Origin: Alteromonas stellipolaris
GTDB taxonomy: Bacteria > Pseudomonadota > Gammaproteobacteria > Enterobacterales > Alteromonadaceae
Length of the DNA: 64,000 nt
Assembly (NCBI RefSeq): GCF_001562115.1
Contig: NZ_CP013926.1
Span: forward strand, 1,674,001-1,738,000
Reading direction: 5' to 3'
Both the position numbers and the translations under genes were made by a program. Under the pieces are notes generated by a model that saw only the letters and a program-made list of their open reading frames with translations, was not told the origin of the DNA and made no database searches. Below are positions 60,081-64,000 of the stretch, one piece after another. The stretch's first letter is position 1. Each line of letters starts with the position of its first letter.

Positions 60081-60854
60081 ATGCGAAATTTAATAAAACA
60101 AAATGCTGAAAGTTTTCTATCACGTTACCCAAAAGTCTTTTTTTGTCATATACCCAAATGTGCAGGGGTGTCACTATCGAACGCAATTCACGCTTCTTTA
60201 TACCCTAGTATTTTTAAAGCTACTAGGATAAGTAGCCATATAGATCTTAAAGCTAGCAAAATAAGTGCACAACTATTAGATATAGATATGATTATGGCCC
60301 GAGAAGTGCAGCTGGCTTTTCATCTTAGCGACAAGTACAAACGATTTACGACAGGTCATTGTAGAGCGAGACCTGAAATCGTTGATAACTTCAGTGATAC
60401 TTGGAATTTTGTAACTATCCTACGAGACCCTAACAAAAGATTTGTATCTGAGTTTGTTTACAACAAATACAAAGAATCTGATTGGATGAGGCATAGTGAT
60501 GAAATAGAGGATTATCTATCGTCTGCTGCAGCACTGCATTCTGCAACCACATACGCCAGATATTTTTCGAAATATAATAATGCCGAAGAAATTTTTGCTA
60601 ACGAAGACGAAGCTATTACCTCCGCTATTACTAACTTGAAGAGTTTTGCTGTATCTGGAACTCTAGAAAAGTTAGACGAGTGGCAAAACAAATTTAACTC
60701 ACATTTTCAGACAAGAATAAAAATAGATAGTAAAAATTCTAGTCCCAATAAGACAGAATCATCAAACCTGTATGAAAATAAAGATATAATGAGTAAAATT
60801 CAAAATATTAGTAGGATAGATTACGCAATATATAGCTCTCTTGTTAACGCGTAG
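60081..60854 (+). CDS. Sulfotransferase family 2-like protein
   Basis: The 257-residue cytoplasmic sulfotransferase has the 5'-phosphosulfate-binding loop FFCHIPKCAGVSLSNAI and the 3'-phosphate motif VTILRDPNKRFVSEFVY. These proteins transfer sulfate from PAPS, commonly to carbohydrates. In this cluster a likely acceptor is the surface polysaccharide. It is AT-rich relative to the housekeeping genes, as usual for glycan clusters. Confidence 0.82.
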   Translation: MRNLIKQNAESFLSRYPKVFFCHIPKCAGVSLSNAIHASLYPSIFKATRISSHIDLKASKISAQLLDIDMIMAREVQLAFHLSDKYKRFTTGHCRARPEIVDNFSDTWNFVTILRDPNKRFVSEFVYNKYKESDWMRHSDEIEDYLSSAAALHSATTYARYFSKYNNAEEIFANEDEAITSAITNLKSFAVSGTLEKLDEWQNKFNSHFQTRIKIDSKNSSPNKTESSNLYENKDIMSKIQNISRIDYAIYSSLVNA

Positions 60855-60952
60855 CTATGAAGTGTTTTTATTAAAAGTTCAATATCTTCCTCGAACACTT
60901 CATAATATTGGTAAAACATTCAGTTAATACTCTCTAAATAGGAAATCTATCA

Positions 60953-62359
60953 ATGAAACCAGTCATTTTAGCTGGCGGCACAGGAAGCCGTTTGTGGCCG
61001 AAGTCTCGTGCGGCGCTACCAAAACAATTTTTGTCGTTAACATCAGCCAATACGATGTTACAAGATACTGTTACTCGTTTAGGTGACAAGCCCACAGAAG
61101 CGCCTGTATTTATTTGTAACGAAGCACATAGATTTCTCGTTGCGGAGCAATTAAGACAAAAGAGCATCATCCATGGCGGGATTCTTCTGGAGCCTGTCGG
61201 TAGGAATACGGCGCCGGCAATAGCTTTAGCTGCAATACACGCAATAAAAGCTGGTGAAGACCCGACCCTACTCGTTCTAGCCGCAGACCACTTAATACAA
61301 GATAACGAAGCTTTTCATTCTGCCATAAATCAAGCCGAAAAACTTGCAGAAACAGGGAAACTAGTAACGTTTGGAATAGTTCCTACTATACCTCATACTG
61401 GCTTCGGCTATATCAAATCTGGAAGTTCACTAGAACTAGGCTTCGAAGTAGAAAGCTTCGTAGAGAAGCCAGAATTATCTATAGCTAAAGAATATATTTC
61501 ATCCGGTAACTACTACTGGAATAGTGGTATGTTCATGTTCAAAGCGAGTAGATATTTAGAAGAGTTGGAAAAATACAGCCCAGAAATTTTAGAAGTCTGT
61601 AAGCAAGCAATTGAATCTGAAACTCCCGATTTAGACTTTATCAGAGTCGATAAAGATATTTTTTCTAACTGTAAAGACGACTCAATTGACTATGCCGTGA
61701 TGGAAAAAACAACTAGCGCTGCCATGGTACCTTTAGACGCTGGTTGGTCTGACGTGGGAAGTTGGACTTCACTGTGGGAAACCGCTAAAAAAGACGAAAA
61801 TGGTAATGCTACTATCGGCGATACTATCTTGGAAAACACCACAAATAGTTACGTTAACTCTGAGCAGCGACTAGTAGCAGTCATTGGCTTGGATGATGTA
61901 ATTGTAGTCGAAACTAAAGACGCAGTAATGGTTGCGCATAAAAATGATGCTCAAAGTATTAAGAATGTAGTCAGTAAACTAAAATCTGACAAACGTCCCG
62001 AATTTGAGTTTCACCGTGAAGTATTTAGGCCTTGGGGTAGCTACGATTCAATCGACAACGGATCGCGATTTCAAGTTAAACGAATCACTGTTAAACCCGG
62101 CGAGAAACTATCGGTGCAAATGCACCATCACAGAGCAGAGCATTGGATAGTCGTTTCTGGTAGCGCAAACGTCACCATAGACGACAAAACCAAATTAGTG
62201 ACTGAAAACGAATCTGTCTATATTCCAATAGGTTCCGTCCACGCGCTTGAGAACCCCGGCAAAATCCCGTTAGAGCTTATTGAGGTCCAGTCAGGCGCTT
62301 ACTTAGGTGAAGATGACATTGTTCGTTTTTCAGATAGATATGGAAGAACAGCGAAGTAA
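60953..62359 (+). CDS. manC: Mannose-1-phosphate guanylyltransferase / mannose-6-phosphate isomerase
   Basis: The 468-residue bifunctional enzyme of the GDP-mannose pathway. The N-terminal nucleotidyltransferase motif [20 protein letters not shown] and the FVEKP motif are present. The C-terminal cupin isomerase part contains [20 protein letters not shown], the metal-binding [13 protein letters not shown] and [21 protein letters not shown]-mannose would feed polysaccharide synthesis. A GGAAATCTATCA stretch precedes the ATG. Confidence 0.94.
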   Translation: MKPVILAGGTGSRLWPKSRAALPKQFLSLTSANTMLQDTVTRLGDKPTEAPVFICNEAHRFLVAEQLRQKSIIHGGILLEPVGRNTAPAIALAAIHAIKAGEDPTLLVLAADHLIQDNEAFHSAINQAEKLAETGKLVTFGIVPTIPHTGFGYIKSGSSLELGFEVESFVEKPELSIAKEYISSGNYYWNSGMFMFKASRYLEELEKYSPEILEVCKQAIESETPDLDFIRVDKDIFSNCKDDSIDYAVMEKTTSAAMVPLDAGWSDVGSWTSLWETAKKDENGNATIGDTILENTTNSYVNSEQRLVAVIGLDDVIVVETKDAVMVAHKNDAQSIKNVVSKLKSDKRPEFEFHREVFRPWGSYDSIDNGSRFQVKRITVKPGEKLSVQMHHHRAEHWIVVSGSANVTIDDKTKLVTENESVYIPIGSVHALENPGKIPLELIEVQSGAYLGEDDIVRFSDRYGRTAK

Positions 62360-62413
62360 CCACCGTTACAAGGTTTAGTAAAATCGTAAAACGGATTTAA
62401 TTAAGGAATATAA

Positions 62414-63223
62414 GTGTTTAAACGTATAAAAGGTAGCCCAAAAGTCGAAAGTGCTCTGAAACTACAGAACAAGGTGTATTTCTGGAACCCTAAAGACAAG
62501 AAGCCCAACATCGGAGACTATTTGGCATATGAAACAGTTTTATATGCCTTAAACCTTAGAGATAAACATCCACTAGATATTGATACAGGTAAAATATTGT
62601 CCATTGGATCGGTACTTCATTTTGCGAATGATAATGATGTGATTTGGGGTACAGGAAGAAACGGAAAAATTGATGAAAATAAACATACCTTCTCTAAATT
62701 AGATGTGAGAAGTGTACGTGGCCCTTTGACCAAAGAGTACCTAGAATCTAAGAATATAGAGGTGCCTGAGGTATTTGGTGACCCTGGTATACTAGCACCA
62801 TTCCTTTACCCTAAAGACCTGTTGAATACAGTAGGAAAGCAACGCAAAAACGGGATTGCCGTAATTCCACAATTAAATGATGACTTCAAAATTTATAGTG
62901 CTTACGAGAGTCAACTTGTTTCACCAAGGCAGCTACCCGCAAACTTTATCTCTCAAATATGCAATGCTGAGAAAGTAATTACGAGTAGTCTACATGGAAT
63001 TGTTCTGGCAGAAGCATTTGGCATACCAGCAGTGTTTTACGACTCAGGTAGTGGGGAAAACATATTCAAATATAACGATTATTATCAGGGTACTGGCCGG
63101 AAAGATTTTGCGATAGGAAAGTCTATAGAGGAATGTTTAGACCTTACTACACAGCCAATTCCTGACCTCCATGAACGTCAATTGGCACTTTTTGCAAGTT
63201 TTCCATTCGATCGCTTTCAGTAA
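62414..63223 (+). CDS. Polysaccharide pyruvyl transferase family protein
   Basis: This 269-residue protein is shorter than many pyruvyl transferases. It contains NIGDYLAYETVLYAL at the N-terminus, SVRGPLTKEYLESKNI, VFGDPGILAPFLYP, and the conserved ITSSLHGIVLAEAFGIPAVF motif. It would add a pyruvate ketal from PEP to a sugar of the exopolysaccharide. The GTG start has an AAGGAA site. The gene is followed by a strong hairpin. Confidence 0.88.
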   Translation: MFKRIKGSPKVESALKLQNKVYFWNPKDKKPNIGDYLAYETVLYALNLRDKHPLDIDTGKILSIGSVLHFANDNDVIWGTGRNGKIDENKHTFSKLDVRSVRGPLTKEYLESKNIEVPEVFGDPGILAPFLYPKDLLNTVGKQRKNGIAVIPQLNDDFKIYSAYESQLVSPRQLPANFISQICNAEKVITSSLHGIVLAEAFGIPAVFYDSGSGENIFKYNDYYQGTGRKDFAIGKSIEECLDLTTQPIPDLHERQLALFASFPFDRFQ

Positions 63224-63242
63224 AAATACTAAAATTACTTTA

Positions 63243-63273
63243 GTAAAACCAGTAAGTCTGTTACTGGTTTTAC
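63243..63273 (+). terminator. Terminator-like hairpin after the pyruvyl transferase gene
   Basis: GTAAAACCAGTAA and TTACTGGTTTTAC form a perfect 13-bp stem with a 5-nt loop, 20 bp after the stop. A second weaker hairpin (TAGCCTGT/ACAGGCTA, 63317-63338) follows. Confidence 0.75.
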
Positions 63274-63610
63274 CTTCTACTGTTGCCTTAATACTTCCCA
63301 CTTTACCCCGACACACTAGCCTGTATTTAAACAGGCTAAAACTTCCTCATTAGTTCCTCAAGATTTAATGATTCAAAATAAAAATATTAGGGCTTAGTTA
63401 TTTTACAGCTTATCTAAGCTCTAATCATTTTTAGCGATAAAAGTACAACCTGAATATCTTTTCCGCTGGCGAATTTTTAATAGAATAACATCGTGCATTT
63501 TTAGTCGACGAAGCAATATTGTAATATCTTAATTTTCTGAATGGGGAACGGGAATGGAAAATAATTCTGTAGGTAAAATAGCAAAGACAAATACGTTATT
63601 TCGATTAGCC
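63274..63610. other. Non-coding region between the polysaccharide cluster and the PEP-CTERM gene
   Basis: AT-rich, with hairpins at both ends. No gene or recognised RNA was found. Confidence 0.4.
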
Positions 63611-63612
63611 AC

Positions 63613-63650
63613 AAAAAAAAACCACTTGCCAACTAGGGGCAAGTGGTTTT
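63613..63650. terminator. Bidirectional terminator of the PEP-CTERM gene
   Basis: ACCACTTGCC (63621-63630) and GGCAAGTGGT (63638-63647) form a 10-bp stem with a 7-nt loop. It is flanked by A8 on the left (T-run for the minus-strand gene) and Ts on the right. Confidence 0.88.
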
Positions 63651-63682
63651 TATTACCGAATAGGATTTTACATAAAAGATAA

Positions 63683-64000
63683 TTAAACCGCTTTACGTGC
63701 TCTTGAGGCGCCAAGTAATAATACTGAAGCAAACATCAACCCCAATACGCCTGGTTCACTCACTGTGGCTACAGGAGCTGAAGGTGCCGCAGTAGGAGCA
63801 AAGCTACTATCTGTAGTAGATATACTGTATAGCGACTGGCCGTCAACACCATTTTGATCTTGGTCGTTAATGAAAACCAAATAGTTGAATGTGCCAGTTA
63901 AATAGTTGCCCAAGTCGACTGTAAAAGTAACCGTAGAACCTTCTGTTGTGTAAGTATTGAAATCCTGAACACCGAAAGTTTGGCTTCCAGCTAACTGAAA
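63683..64000 (-). CDS. PEP-CTERM sorting-domain protein (partial)
   Basis: The open frame enters from the right edge with no in-window ATG start, so only the C-terminal 105 or so residues are seen. They end VATVSEPGVLGLMFASVLLL followed by GASRARKAV: a classical PEP-CTERM signal (SEP, hydrophobic helix, Arg cluster) recognised by exosortase. The preceding part has beta-strand-like VTFTVDLGNYLTGTFNYLVF and an Ala/Pro/Ser linker. The protein is exported and probably linked to the exopolysaccharide. Its start and full size are outside the window. Confidence 0.85.
   Translation of the reverse strand, partial: FQLAGSQTFGVQDFNTYTTEGSTVTFTVDLGNYLTGTFNYLVFINDQDQNGVDGQSLYSISTTDSSFAPTAAPSAPVATVSEPGVLGLMFASVLLLGASRARKAV

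Overview
The window looks like a chromosomal segment of a marine gammaproteobacterium of the Alteromonas type. This rests on moderate GC, a complete LiuR-controlled leucine-degradation operon, the order PilZ-like gene / mfd / csiV, pheS-pheT-ihfA, nagZ, several c-di-GMP and two-component proteins, and PEP-CTERM-type proteins beside exopolysaccharide genes. No rRNA, tRNA, prophage or CRISPR array was seen. The genus is inferred from gene content and was not tested by a search.

Layout. 1-9.3 kb: signalling and housekeeping genes (CBS protein cut by the window edge, a large hybrid histidine kinase, exonuclease I, a FapA/DUF342 protein, a periplasmic-sensor GGDEF protein). 9.6-18.1 kb: leucine/isovalerate catabolism, with a thiolase (atoB) divergent from liuR-liuA-liuB-liuC-liuD-liuE. 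Together these take isovaleryl-CoA to acetyl-CoA plus acetoacetate. 18.1-20 kb: a RAYT-like Y1 (HUH) transposase embedded in short repeats. 20-30 kb: a GGDEF-EAL protein, an MFS transporter, an SRPBCC protein, a nucleoside hydrolase, glgC, an alpha/beta hydrolase and a second MFS transporter. 30-37 kb: thioesterase, HDOD protein, glycosyltransferase, SufE-like protein, DUF2750 protein, heme-oxygenase-like protein, xthA and a CbiM-like membrane protein. 37.6-56 kb: phosphoribosyltransferase, lolC, PilZ-like gene, mfd, csiV, cobalamin adenosyltransferase, DASS transporter, nagZ, penicillin acylase, ybaK, ihfA, pheT and pheS. 56-64 kb: a surface-polysaccharide and cell-surface region with a CTERM-like protein, a parallel beta-helix lipoprotein, a sulfotransferase, manC, a polysaccharide pyruvyl transferase and a PEP-CTERM protein cut by the right edge.

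The most unusual signal is a dispersed short repeat with consensus ATGGGTGTCTTGATAA (reverse complement TTATCAAGACACCCAT). It forms three intergenic clusters (18.2-19.9, 24.07-24.43 and 36.99-37.60 kb) with unit periods of 27, 28, 33 or 52 bp. Every cluster has the same architecture: GACACCCA-oriented units on the left, TGGGTGTC-oriented units on the right, with an inverted-repeat pivot in two of them. Single or paired units also occur outside the clusters, including in frame inside liuD and near the start of liuE. The only transposase gene in the window lies inside one cluster. I propose that this is a non-canonical repeat family mobilised or maintained by the RAYT-like protein. That link is inferred from position only.
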